DNA from: Bacteroidota bacterium
GTDB lineage: Bacteria; Bacteroidota; Bacteroidia; Chitinophagales; JADIYW01
Length of the DNA stretch: 64,000 bases
Direction of reading: 5' to 3'
Assembly (NCBI GenBank): GCA_963169645.1
Contig: CAUJCO010000006.1
Location: 134,096 to 198,095 of the forward strand
Shown here: in pieces, positions 53,688 through 62,219 of the stretch
Numbering within the stretch: position 1 is the first letter of the stretch
Layout of the letters: the number at the start of each line of letters is the position of its first letter
Position numbers and translations under genes: made by a program
Notes under the pieces: model-generated
Told to the model about the DNA's origin: nothing
The model's database searches: none
The model's input: the letters and a program-made list of their open reading frames with translations, nothing else

Positions 53688-55166
53688 ATGATAGATGCTG
53701 AAGTGATTATTATTGGTTCCGGATTTTCCGGTATTGGTGCCGCCATCGAATTAAAGAAAGCTGGTTTTTCCTTTTTAGTTTTAGAAAGAGCATCTGATAT
53801 CGGCGGCACTTGGCGAGATAATCAATATCCGGGAATTGCCGTAGATATCACGTCGTTTACTTATTCTTATTCGTTTGAGCAATATCCCAATTGGAATAGA
53901 GTGTTTGCTAAAGGAGATGAGTTATATCAATATGCACAACATTGTGTAGATAAATATAACATCAGAGCTAATTTTCAATATAATGTTGATGTAGAGAAAG
54001 CTATATTTAACGAGCAAAATTCTACTTGGACTCTTATTGCAAAAAATGGAAAATCGTTTACATGTAATGTAATCATCTCTGCAACAGGAGCATTAACAGA
54101 TCCAAAATTTCCCGAAATAAAAGGCATTGAAAAGTTCAAAGGTGAATTGGTACATACGGCTCGTTGGAAACAAGATTTACAATTAAAAAATAAAAAAGTT
54201 GCTATCATCGGAACCGGTGCTTCCAGTGTGCAAATTGTACCAAACATTGCACCGGAAGTACAGAAATTAACTGTTTACCAACGCACACCAATTTGGATTA
54301 TGCCAAAGCCGGATACAACAATTCCGACATCCGTGAAAACACTCTTTCAAAAATTACCATTTACACAAAATAGCATCCGAAAAATAACAGACAAAATAAT
54401 GGAAACAGTATTGGTAACTGCAGTAGTAAACTACAAGCAATTGCCTGTTTTAGTTAAATCGTTAGAACAGTTTTGTTTGCAATTTTTAAAAATTCAAGTA
54501 AAGGATGAAAATATTCGAAAACAACTCACTCCTAAATACGGTTTTGGTTGCAAAAGACCAAGTTTTTCCAATACATATCTTTCGACTTTTAATAGGAAAA
54601 ATGTAGAATTAGTAACTACATCAATACAAGAAATTACGGCAAATGGAATTGTAACCAGCGATGGTATTGAAAGAAAAATGGATGTACTGATTGCTGCAAC
54701 AGGTTTTCATGTAATGAAAAATAGTAACTATCTTAATTATGAATTGTATGGAAAAAATAAGTTGGAATTAGGTGCTTATTGGGGACAAAACAGATTACAA
54801 GCCTACCAAGGTTGTGCCATTCCAAATTTTCCCAATTTCTTTATCATATTTGGACCGTATAGTGCTTCCGGATTGTCGTGGTTTAATATGATTGAAATTC
54901 AGATGTTACATATCATTCGGGTGTTGAAAGAGAAACGAAAAAGAAATGTTCAACAAGTAGAAATAAAACAAACAGAACACGATAAATATTTTAAATACAT
55001 TCTGAAGAATCAAGAGAATACCGTGTTTTTTAATAATAATTGCGGTACATCCAATTCGTATTATTTTGATAAGTTTGGCGATGCTCCTTTTCTTCGACCT
55101 TTAAGTGTTGCCAAGTCCAAGAAATTCAGCGAACATTCGGATTTAAATCACTATCAGTATCATTAA
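53688..55166 (+). CDS. flavin monooxygenase, Baeyer-Villiger type
   Basis: This is an FAD/NADPH-dependent monooxygenase of 492 residues. The FAD motif GSGFSGIGAAI is at 10-20, the NADPH motif IIGTGASSVQIVP near 164-176, and between them the Baeyer-Villiger fingerprint FKGELVHTARWK at 140-151 (F-x-G-x3-H-x3-W). The last position is Lys in place of the usual Pro or Asp. GGTWRDNQYPGIAVDI is the conserved third patch. Homologues oxidise ketones, aldehydes or heteroatoms, and the substrate is unknown. It sits between nuoF and nuoG, with 138 and 219 bases of non-coding sequence on either side. A TACTTTTG (53630-53637) could be its own -7 element. It is an unusual guest in a nuo operon. Confidence 0.88.
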   Translation: MIDAEVIIIGSGFSGIGAAIELKKAGFSFLVLERASDIGGTWRDNQYPGIAVDITSFTYSYSFEQYPNWNRVFAKGDELYQYAQHCVDKYNIRANFQYNVDVEKAIFNEQNSTWTLIAKNGKSFTCNVIISATGALTDPKFPEIKGIEKFKGELVHTARWKQDLQLKNKKVAIIGTGASSVQIVPNIAPEVQKLTVYQRTPIWIMPKPDTTIPTSVKTLFQKLPFTQNSIRKITDKIMETVLVTAVVNYKQLPVLVKSLEQFCLQFLKIQVKDENIRKQLTPKYGFGCKRPSFSNTYLSTFNRKNVELVTTSIQEITANGIVTSDGIERKMDVLIAATGFHVMKNSNYLNYELYGKNKLELGAYWGQNRLQAYQGCAIPNFPNFFIIFGPYSASGLSWFNMIEIQMLHIIRVLKEKRKRNVQQVEIKQTEHDKYFKYILKNQENTVFFNNNCGTSNSYYFDKFGDAPFLRPLSVAKSKKFSEHSDLNHYQYH

Positions 55167-55225
55167 TTTATCGCTAATTTTTTAAGTTGATTTATGATAG
55201 TAGTACTACATAAAATGCTGTTTTT

Positions 55226-55239
55226 CTGATTCAAATCAT
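55226..55239. promoter_or_regulatory. possible FNR/CRP-family operator upstream of nuoG
   Basis: CTGAT-TCAA-ATCAT keeps the central TGATnnnnATCA of the FNR/CRP consensus with changed outer bases. It lies 147 bases before nuoG in the gap after the monooxygenase. It is weak on its own. The perfect FNR-like palindrome at 26790 makes such a regulator more plausible. Confidence 0.28.
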
Positions 55240-55364
55240 ACGCATTTGACACAATATTCAATTTTGAAAAAAAGTTATCAACCTTTTGTAAAATCATGAA
55301 CAATTAAAGTGTTTTTAAATGAATTTATTTCATCTACTTTTTAGCTTTAATCATAATAGTATTG

Positions 55365-55372
55365 TATTTTTG
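55365..55372 (+). promoter_or_regulatory. possible -7 element before nuoG
   Basis: TATTTTTG fits TAnnTTTG and lies 13 bases before the nuoG ATG. No convincing TTG at proper spacing is seen. If active, it would give nuoG-N a separate transcription start after the inserted gene. Confidence 0.35.
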
Positions 55373-55385
55373 TAGTTTATTTGAT

Positions 55386-56417
55386 ATGGCTAAAGTTACG
55401 ATAGACGATATTACCATAGAAGTTCCGGACGGCACTACCATATTGCAAGCAGCAAGAATGATAGATGAGAAATATGGTACACATACAGCACCGCCAACCA
55501 TGTGCTATTATTCCAAATTAAAAACAACAGGTGGATATTGCAGAACTTGCATAGTAAGTGTTACACAAGGTTCAGAAAAAGACCCAAGACCAATGCCTAA
55601 ACCGGTAGCAAGTTGCCGTACCAATGTGATGGATGGCATGGTGGTAAAAAATAATACTTCGCCTGAATTATTAGAAGCACGTGCCGGTGTGGTAGAGTTC
55701 TTATTAATTAATCATCCGTTGGATTGTCCGGTATGCGATCAAGCCGGCGAATGTCATTTACAAGATTTAAGTTATGAAAATGGAGATGAAGGTTCTCGTT
55801 TTCAATTTCCTAAAAGAGTATATGAGCCAATCGATATTGGTGATAAAGTAAAATTAAACATGAATCGCTGCATCATGTGCTACAGATGCGTGAAAGTATG
55901 CGATCAAATTACGGATAATAGAGTACATGGTATGCTATACCGTGGAGCTGATTCAGAAATTTCTACCTATATCGAAAAAGCAATTGATAATGATTTTTCA
56001 GGAAACGTAATTGATGTATGTCCTGTGGGTGCATTAACCGATAGAACTTTCCGATTTAAAAGTAGAGTGTGGTTTACAAAACCGGTAGATGCACACCGCA
56101 ATTGCGAAACAGAAGGTTGTACCGGAAAAGTGCGTTTGTGGTTTAAAGGCGATGATGTATTGCGAGTTACCAGTAGAAAAGATCAATGGGGCGAAGCCGA
56201 AAGTTTTATTTGTAATACATGCCGTTTTGAAAAGAAAAATGCGAATGATTGGGTGATGGAAGGCCCAAGCAAAATTTCACATCATTCTGTTATTAATCAA
56301 AATCATTATGAATTACAACAAATTAAATTAGGTATAAAAAGACAAATCAAACATTTAACCGGAGTAAAAATTGATTTAGGAGAAGGTGCGTTAAATCCAA
56401 ACAATATTCAAAAATAA
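55386..56417 (+). CDS. nuoG: NADH-quinone oxidoreductase subunit G, short form without molybdopterin domain
   Basis: NuoG carries several iron-sulfur clusters of the electron wire. The ATG at 55386 (MAKVTIDDI, 343 residues) is chosen over an upstream in-frame TTG. A 2Fe-2S ferredoxin domain has cysteines 40, 52 and 55 plus one near 72 (VASCRTNV). The HPLDCPVCDQAGECHLQ His/Cys cluster (N5) follows, and NRCIMCYRCVKVC plus VIDVCPVGAL supply the two 4Fe-4S groups. The protein ends soon after, so the molybdopterin-like domain of E. coli NuoG is missing. A short form is usual in Bacteroidota and not a truncation. Confidence 0.92.
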   Translation: MAKVTIDDITIEVPDGTTILQAARMIDEKYGTHTAPPTMCYYSKLKTTGGYCRTCIVSVTQGSEKDPRPMPKPVASCRTNVMDGMVVKNNTSPELLEARAGVVEFLLINHPLDCPVCDQAGECHLQDLSYENGDEGSRFQFPKRVYEPIDIGDKVKLNMNRCIMCYRCVKVCDQITDNRVHGMLYRGADSEISTYIEKAIDNDFSGNVIDVCPVGALTDRTFRFKSRVWFTKPVDAHRNCETEGCTGKVRLWFKGDDVLRVTSRKDQWGEAESFICNTCRFEKKNANDWVMEGPSKISHHSVINQNHYELQQIKLGIKRQIKHLTGVKIDLGEGALNPNNIQK

Positions 56418-56446
56418 AAGCGCGAAGCGTGTCTTTTATTTTTGAA
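56407..56446 (+). repeat. 14-bp perfect inverted repeat at the nuoG end
   Basis: The arms TTCAAAAATAAAAG (56407-56420) and complement (56433-56446) surround a 12-base GC-rich loop (CGCGAAGCGTGT). The nuoG stop codon lies in the left arm. It is AT-rich and not followed by a long T-run, so it might act in RNA processing or as a weak attenuator inside the operon. Confidence 0.6.
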
Positions 56447-56496
56447 AAAAAAGTGCGATTGTAATTGTATAAAATATACAAATAGAAAATAAAAAA

Positions 56497-57531
56497 ATGG
56501 AAATTTTCATTCTATATAAAGCCATCTTAGTATTAGTTGTTTTTGCTATTTCATTAGGTGTTGCTGCATATTCCACGTATGGAGAACGTAAAGTAGCAGC
56601 CTTTATGCAAGATAGAGTTGGACCGGATAGAGCAGGCCCTTTCGGTATGTTGCAGCCTTTGGCTGATGGGTTGAAAATGTTTATGAAGGAAGAGATTATT
56701 CCGACTGTTTCCAATAAATTTTTGTTTGTACTTGGCCCAAGTTTAGCTATGCTGACAGCTTTAATGACCGGTGTTGTTATTCCTTGGGGCGGCGATATCA
56801 CTATTGGAAATATGGTATTTCCATTACAAATTACTGATATCAATATTGGCATATTGTACATTTTTGGTGTTGTGTCATTTGGTGTATATGGAATTATGAT
56901 TGGTGGTTGGGCTTCTAATAATAAATATTCTATGTTAGGTGCATTGCGTGCATCTTCCCAAATGATTAGCTATGAAATAGCCATGGGTTTAGCTATTGTA
57001 GCTTTGGTAATGACAACCGGAACACTTAGCTTGCGAGAAATAGTAACACAACAAAGCGGCAATTGGGTGAATTTTATTTATCAACCTTTAGGTTGTTTAA
57101 TCTTTATCATTTGTGCTTTTGCAGAAACTAACCGTGCACCGTTCGACTTGCCGGAGTGTGAAACAGAATTAGTTGGTGGTTATCACACCGAATATTCTTC
57201 CATGAAATTAGGATTCTATCTTTTTGCTGAGTATATCAATATGTTCATTTCATCAGCTATAATCATGTCATTGTATTTTGGCGGATATAACTTGCCGTTT
57301 CAAAATTATATCGCACCATATATTGATGGAAATATTTTATCCATTTTACAATTTGGTTGTTTCTTTACAAAAGTACTTTTTGGTATTTTCTTTTTCATGT
57401 GGATACGTTGGACGATTCCACGTTTTAGATACGACCAATTGATGAATTTAGGATGGAAAGTGTTGATACCTTTAGCTATTTTTAATATATTAATTACAGG
57501 TGTATTGATGTATGCTTTAGGTAAAGTATAA
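56497..57531 (+). CDS. nuoH: NADH-quinone oxidoreductase subunit H
   Basis: NuoH is the membrane subunit at the quinone chamber. It has about eight helices in 344 residues. ERKVAAFMQDRVGPDRAGPFGMLQPLADGLKM is the conserved first loop (here given by ERKVAAFMQDRVGP and LQPLADGLKM). ASSQMISYEIAMG, FAETNRAPFDLPECETELVGG and YHTEYSSMKLGFYLFAEY carry the acidic quinone-site residues. It follows nuoG by 79 bases containing the inverted repeat. Confidence 0.97.
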   Translation: MEIFILYKAILVLVVFAISLGVAAYSTYGERKVAAFMQDRVGPDRAGPFGMLQPLADGLKMFMKEEIIPTVSNKFLFVLGPSLAMLTALMTGVVIPWGGDITIGNMVFPLQITDINIGILYIFGVVSFGVYGIMIGGWASNNKYSMLGALRASSQMISYEIAMGLAIVALVMTTGTLSLREIVTQQSGNWVNFIYQPLGCLIFIICAFAETNRAPFDLPECETELVGGYHTEYSSMKLGFYLFAEYINMFISSAIIMSLYFGGYNLPFQNYIAPYIDGNILSILQFGCFFTKVLFGIFFFMWIRWTIPRFRYDQLMNLGWKVLIPLAIFNILITGVLMYALGKV

Positions 57532-57594
57532 TAGATGAATAGGTTAATAATAGCATAAGCTATTAAATTATAATAACTGACAAACTAACAACTA

Positions 57595-58209
57595 ATGATG
57601 CAGTTAACGAATAGAAAGCGAGTTGTAGTAAAAAAAGAAATGTCTTTGGCAGAAAAACTATATCTGCCCGCTATTACAGATGGAATGGTGATTACATTAA
57701 AACATCTTTTTAAAAAACCGACAACCGTAAAATACCCGGAAGTAAAAAGAGAATTATCAGCTACATTTAGAGGACAACACGTTTTAAAACGCGATGAGCA
57801 AGGTGCAGAACGATGCACCGCATGTGGCTTGTGTGCAGTGGCTTGTCCGGCAGAAGCCATCACGATGGAAGCGGCTGAACGCAAAAAAGGAGAAGAACAT
57901 TTATACCGCGAAGAAAAATATGCAACCATATATGAGATTAACATGTTACGTTGTATTTTTTGCGGTTTGTGCGAAGAAGCTTGTCCTAAAGAAGCTATTT
58001 TCCTAACAGATAGAATTGTTCCGGTAGATGTGAACAGAAAAGATATGGTGTATGGCAAAGATAAATTAGTGGAAGATATTCAAAATAGAGTAGATGTGAG
58101 CAAACGACAAACAGCAGCCGTTTTAGAATTTAAAAAAGATAAAAAACATTTTCATAATCAAACATGGGACGATATCCAAAAACAAATTAAACCTAAAAAA
58201 CATCATTAA
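57595..58209 (+). CDS. nuoI: NADH-quinone oxidoreductase subunit I
   Basis: NuoI carries two 4Fe-4S clusters (N6a, N6b). The motifs are C74-TACGLCAVACP-84 and C120-IFCGLCEEACP-130, both complete CxxCxxCxxxCP. The N-terminal helix precedes them, and the C-terminus is basic with KPKKHH. Its 204 residues are normal. A second ATG at 57598 is an equally good start. Confidence 0.97.
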   Translation: MMQLTNRKRVVVKKEMSLAEKLYLPAITDGMVITLKHLFKKPTTVKYPEVKRELSATFRGQHVLKRDEQGAERCTACGLCAVACPAEAITMEAAERKKGEEHLYREEKYATIYEINMLRCIFCGLCEEACPKEAIFLTDRIVPVDVNRKDMVYGKDKLVEDIQNRVDVSKRQTAAVLEFKKDKKHFHNQTWDDIQKQIKPKKHH

Positions 58210-58269
58210 TACATTTTCCTTTTGATAGCAATTTGGAATAAATAGTTTATACTTTAATCAGAAAATAAA

Positions 58270-58773
58270 ATGCTCTTATCACAATATATATTTCTCTTTT
58301 TATCGTTTGTGGCCATCATCAGTGCATTGATGTTGGTTTTGGATAAAAATCCGGTGCATTCCGTTTTGTATCTTATCATTACATTTTTTGCCATTGCCGG
58401 TCATTACCTTTTACTGAATGCCCAATTTTTAGCTGTTGTACATATCATCGTATATGCCGGTGCCATTATGGTATTGTTCTTATACGTAATTATGATGTTG
58501 AACTTAAATAAAGATATTGAACCTCATAAAAAAAATATACCCAAAGTTGCTGCAGCCGTAGCTGCCGGTTTATTGTTGTTGAGTTTAACGGCATTAGTAA
58601 ATGGAGCTGAAGTGAATATGTTACCGGCTGCCAGAAATAGCAATATAGGACTGATGGACAACTTAGGAAAAACCTTGTTTAAAGAATATATGTTACCATT
58701 TGAAATATCATCTATTTTGTTTTTATCAGCGATGGTAGGTGCTGTTTTCTTAAGTAAAAAAGAAATTCATTAA
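58270..58773 (+). CDS. nuoJ: NADH-quinone oxidoreductase subunit J
   Basis: NuoJ is a membrane subunit with five helices and the pi-bulge that marks helix 3. The sequence has NPVHSVLYLIITFFAIAGHYLLLNAQFLAVVHIIVYAGAIMVLFLYVIMMLN, shown here by its ends NPVHSVLYLI and VYAGAIMVLFL. The length of 167 is normal. nuoK follows after 33 bases. Confidence 0.96.
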   Translation: MLLSQYIFLFLSFVAIISALMLVLDKNPVHSVLYLIITFFAIAGHYLLLNAQFLAVVHIIVYAGAIMVLFLYVIMMLNLNKDIEPHKKNIPKVAAAVAAGLLLLSLTALVNGAEVNMLPAARNSNIGLMDNLGKTLFKEYMLPFEISSILFLSAMVGAVFLSKKEIH

Positions 58774-58806
58774 AACACATTTCAATACAGAAGTATAAAT
58801 AAAGTT

Positions 58807-59127
58807 ATGAAAGAAGTAATAATAGGCATCCCAATTCAATGGTATATTTTTCTAAGTATTGCCTTGTTTTGTATCGGTGTTTTAGGCGTTTTGTTTAGAC
58901 GAAATGCTATTGTCATATTTATGTGTATTGAGCTTATGCTGAATGCGGTCAACTTATTAATGGTCGCATTTTCCAGATATTTAGGCGATACCGGCGGACA
59001 AGTATTTGTGTTTTTTGTGATGGTGGTAGCAGCAGCAGAAGTTTCCGTTGGGTTAGCAATTTTAATGATGATTTATCGAAATACTAAATCAACCGATATT
59101 GATACGTTAAATCGTTTGAAGTGGTAA
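58807..59127 (+). CDS. nuoK: NADH-quinone oxidoreductase subunit K
   Basis: NuoK is a three-helix antiporter-like membrane subunit. [25 protein letters not shown], with the conserved Glu in helix 2 ([11 protein letters not shown]), and [19 protein letters not shown], with the helix 3 Glu, are both present. The length is 106. It is followed by a non-core gene in place of nuoL. Confidence 0.97.
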   Translation: MKEVIIGIPIQWYIFLSIALFCIGVLGVLFRRNAIVIFMCIELMLNAVNLLMVAFSRYLGDTGGQVFVFFVMVVAAAEVSVGLAILMMIYRNTKSTDIDTLNRLKW

Positions 59128-59153
59128 TTATATTGAATAGTAAATTTATAAAA

Positions 59154-60035
59154 ATGAAAAAATTTGGATTAATTGTGTTGTGTGTAGTTGCACTTTCATC
59201 TTGTGTAACAAAGAAAAAATTTCAAGCTACACAAACAGAAAAAGACAAAGTAGAACAGTCTTTAAGACAGACTACATCAGACTTAGCAGAATGTGAGAAA
59301 AAATTTGGATTAAAATCCGCTGAATATGCTGCATTGCAAGATGAACTATCGAAAGCAAAAGCAAAAGTAGATGAACTATCGAAAGAAATTGACTATCAAA
59401 AAAATGCAAATGTAAAATTGTTAGATCAGTTATCAGCCTTATCTGTCATTAGTAAAGAAGGTGCTGCCAGCATCAAACAATCATTAGAAACAATTGATAA
59501 ACAACGCGGAGAAATCTCGTTGTTAAATGCACAAATCCGTACAAAAGATTCCGTGAATTTGGTTTTGGTTATGAACTTAAAACGCTCTTTGGCGGATGTA
59601 AACGATACGGATGTAAATGTAAAAGTAGATAAAGGTGTAGTGTTAATCTCCTTGTCAGATAATATGCTGTATAAATCCGGTAGCTCACAAATTTCTTCAA
59701 AAGCCGGCGTAGTATTAGAAAAAATCGCGAAAGTAATCAACGATTATAAAACATTTGATGTGTTAATTGAAGGAAATACCGATAATGTACCGATTGCCAC
59801 AAATTGTATTTCCGATAATTGGGATTTAAGCGTGATGCGCGCTACTTCTATTGCACGTGCTTTACAAAAAAGCTATGGTGTTGATCCTTCTCGCATAATT
59901 GCAGGCGGTCGCTCAGAGTACAACGCTAAAGTTCCGAATGATTCTAAAGCAAATAAAGCCATCAACAGAAGAACAGAAATCATCATTATGCCAAAATTAG
60001 ATGAGTTCTTTAAATTGTTAGAAATTAAAAATTAA
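59154..60035 (+). CDS. OmpA-family lipoprotein inserted in the nuo operon
   Basis: It is a peptidoglycan-associated, OmpA/MotB-type lipoprotein. I start at ATG 59154 (293 residues). An upstream GTG at 59121 overlaps nuoK. The lipobox is LSSC (Cys17). Residues about 25-130 form a coiled coil (QATQTEKDKVEQSLRQTTSD, ELSKAKAKVDELSKEIDYQK). The OmpA C-terminal domain (about 155-285) has the peptidoglycan-binding Asp in EGNTDNVPI and Arg in NKAINRRTEI, with NWDLSVMRATSIARAL between. It is not a complex I subunit. It sits between nuoK and nuoL with 8 bases to nuoL, so it is co-transcribed. Confidence 0.9.
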   Translation: MKKFGLIVLCVVALSSCVTKKKFQATQTEKDKVEQSLRQTTSDLAECEKKFGLKSAEYAALQDELSKAKAKVDELSKEIDYQKNANVKLLDQLSALSVISKEGAASIKQSLETIDKQRGEISLLNAQIRTKDSVNLVLVMNLKRSLADVNDTDVNVKVDKGVVLISLSDNMLYKSGSSQISSKAGVVLEKIAKVINDYKTFDVLIEGNTDNVPIATNCISDNWDLSVMRATSIARALQKSYGVDPSRIIAGGRSEYNAKVPNDSKANKAINRRTEIIIMPKLDEFFKLLEIKN

Positions 60036-60043
60036 ACTAAATA

Positions 60044-61945
60044 ATGGAACAGCTCATATATCTTATTCCTTTATTTCCATTAATCAGCTTTTTGATAATT
60101 TCATTATCAGGCAGCCGATTGCCGAAAAGTATAACAACCTACTTAGCACCCGGAAGTATCTTCGTTTCTTTTGTGGTAGCGTTACTCATTTTTGCCGCTC
60201 AAATTTCTCATCCGCAAGCAGTAACAGTACCGTTGTTTACATGGTTTAAAGTAGGTGAGTTCCATGCCGATTTTTCTTTTTTAGTAGATGCACTTTCCAT
60301 CTTGTTTACCTTAGTAATTACCGGTGTCGGATTTTTAATTCATGTTTATTCTACCGGATATATGCACGATGAAAAAGATTACAACAGATATTTTTCTTAC
60401 TTAAATCTGTTCGTTTTCTTTATGTTGTTGTTAGTATTGGGCGATAATTTCTTATTGATGTTTATCGGTTGGGAAGGTGTTGGTTTGTGTTCCTATTTAT
60501 TAATCGGATTTTGGTTTAGAAATTCCAATTATGCAAGTGCAGCCAAAAAAGCATTTGTAATGAACCGTATCGGCGATTTTGGTTTCTTGTTAGGAACCAT
60601 CTTGATATTTGGCGTTTTTGGAAGCATCAATTATCACGAAGTGTTTGCACAAGTAGGCAATGTAGTGGTGGATGGAAAATTAATAACTTGGATTACTATT
60701 TTATTGTTTATTGGTGCAGTAGGTAAATCGGCACAAATACCATTGTTTACTTGGTTACCCGATGCAATGGCCGGACCTACGCCGGTTTCTGCATTAATAC
60801 ACGCTGCAACAATGGTAACAGCCGGCATTTATTTAGTAGCACGTTGTAGTGCCTTGTTTTCCTTGTCCACCTATACCATGCACGTAATTGCTATCATCGG
60901 CATTGCAACTGCCTTTTTATCGGCAACAATAGCATTATTCCAAAATGATATTAAAAAAGTTTTAGCCTATTCTACTGTATCACAATTAGGTTTAATATTT
61001 TGTGCATTGGGTTGCGGTGCATTTTCAGCCGGTGTGTTTCACGTAGTTACACACGCCTTTTTTAAAGCATTATTATTCTTAGGTGCCGGAAGCGTTATTC
61101 ACGGAATGAGTGGCGACCAAGATATCAGAAATATGGGTGGATTGAGAAAGAAAATGCCAATTACATTTTATACATTTTTAATTGCAACAATTGCTATTTC
61201 AGGTATTCCGCCGTTTGCAGGTTTCTTTTCTAAAGATCAAATGTTAGCAGAAATATTTGCTGTCAATAAAATCATGTTTGTATTGGCATTATTGGTTTCT
61301 TTAATGACAGTTTTTTATATGTTCCGTTTGTTATTCTTAACGTTTTATGGAGAAACCAGAGCAAATGATATAGTAAAAAACCATATACACGAATCACCTA
61401 AAAGCATGACTATCCCATTGTCTATATTAGCAGTTCTGTCTGTAATTGGCGGTTTTATTGGGTTTCCACATGCATTAGGTCATGAATTACATATTCATCA
61501 TTGGTTAGATGGTTTCTTGGCAAATGCCGTTAAACCAAATAACGTAGAAATGCATCTAAATACAGAATTGCTATTAATGGCGATAACCTTAGTGTTAATT
61601 GCAGTGGTAATCATATTGGCAAGAAATATTTTCATCTCTAAAAAATCAATACCACAAAGTGATGAAGCCGCAATGCCATTATTAAAAGAAGTTATTTATT
61701 ACAAGTATTATATAGATGAAATTTATGAAGCCATTATCGTAAAACCATTAAATAAAATTGCTGGTTTTCTACGTGATTATATAGAACGTTCCGGTATTGA
61801 TGCAGTGGTAAATGGAATTGGAAATTCAGTGGTAAATTGGAGCCAATTATTGCGATTAACACAAACCGGCGGATTAGGTTTTTATGTAGGTGCGATGGTG
61901 ATCAGTATGATTGTTTTACTGTTATTTTTAATTTTAAAATTATAA
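60044..61945 (+). CDS. nuoL: NADH-quinone oxidoreductase subunit L
   Basis: NuoL is the distal antiporter-like proton-pumping subunit with the long lateral helix. It has 633 residues and more than 12 helices. LMFIGWEGVGLCSYLLIGFW, the proton-path GKSAQIPLFTWLPDAMAGPTPVSALIHAATMVTAG (shown in parts as GKSAQIPLFTWLPDAM), AYSTVSQLGLIFCALG, and HAFFKALLFLGAGSVIHGM are conserved. Lys and Glu residues of the channel are in place. The next ORF begins three bases after its stop. Confidence 0.97.
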   Translation: MEQLIYLIPLFPLISFLIISLSGSRLPKSITTYLAPGSIFVSFVVALLIFAAQISHPQAVTVPLFTWFKVGEFHADFSFLVDALSILFTLVITGVGFLIHVYSTGYMHDEKDYNRYFSYLNLFVFFMLLLVLGDNFLLMFIGWEGVGLCSYLLIGFWFRNSNYASAAKKAFVMNRIGDFGFLLGTILIFGVFGSINYHEVFAQVGNVVVDGKLITWITILLFIGAVGKSAQIPLFTWLPDAMAGPTPVSALIHAATMVTAGIYLVARCSALFSLSTYTMHVIAIIGIATAFLSATIALFQNDIKKVLAYSTVSQLGLIFCALGCGAFSAGVFHVVTHAFFKALLFLGAGSVIHGMSGDQDIRNMGGLRKKMPITFYTFLIATIAISGIPPFAGFFSKDQMLAEIFAVNKIMFVLALLVSLMTVFYMFRLLFLTFYGETRANDIVKNHIHESPKSMTIPLSILAVLSVIGGFIGFPHALGHELHIHHWLDGFLANAVKPNNVEMHLNTELLLMAITLVLIAVVIILARNIFISKKSIPQSDEAAMPLLKEVIYYKYYIDEIYEAIIVKPLNKIAGFLRDYIERSGIDAVVNGIGNSVVNWSQLLRLTQTGGLGFYVGAMVISMIVLLLFLILKL

Positions 61946-61948
61946 GCT

Positions 61949-62188
61949 ATGATGTTGATTTTTTTAATGACCTTATTGGTGGTAGCTATTCCGGTGTTGC
62001 ATACTTTAAATGCAAAATCGGTACAAAAAATTGCACTCTTTATTGGTGCTACACAAGTTGCTTGTCTTGCTTTAAGTGGTAAAATAGATACATATATATC
62101 CGGCTTTTTGGTCGATGCATACAATCATCTTATTTCAAAATCAGCATGCTTGTTGTTGGATAAAATTGTGTGTTTGTTTGTGATTTAA
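61949..62188 (+). CDS. small hypothetical membrane protein between nuoL and nuoM
   Basis: This 79-residue ORF has a first hydrophobic segment (MMLIFLMTLLVVAIPVLHTL), a second around 32-42 (LFIGATQVACLALSG) and a weak third at the end (LLLDKIVCLFVI). The ATG is three bases after the nuoL stop, the spacing of a translationally coupled gene, and the stop is 31 bases before nuoM. I recognise no family, and it is not a fragment of nuoM that I can align. Position and hydrophobicity support a real gene. Its short length means a chance ORF is not excluded. Confidence 0.5.
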   Translation: MMLIFLMTLLVVAIPVLHTLNAKSVQKIALFIGATQVACLALSGKIDTYISGFLVDAYNHLISKSACLLLDKIVCLFVI

Positions 62189-62219
62189 TTTAATTTTTTT
62201 TGATAGAATATTTTAGTTC

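Noticed and set aside
55386-56417. NuoG truncation
   Set aside because: The short form without the molybdopterin-like domain is the normal state in this phylum, and the cluster ligands are complete.
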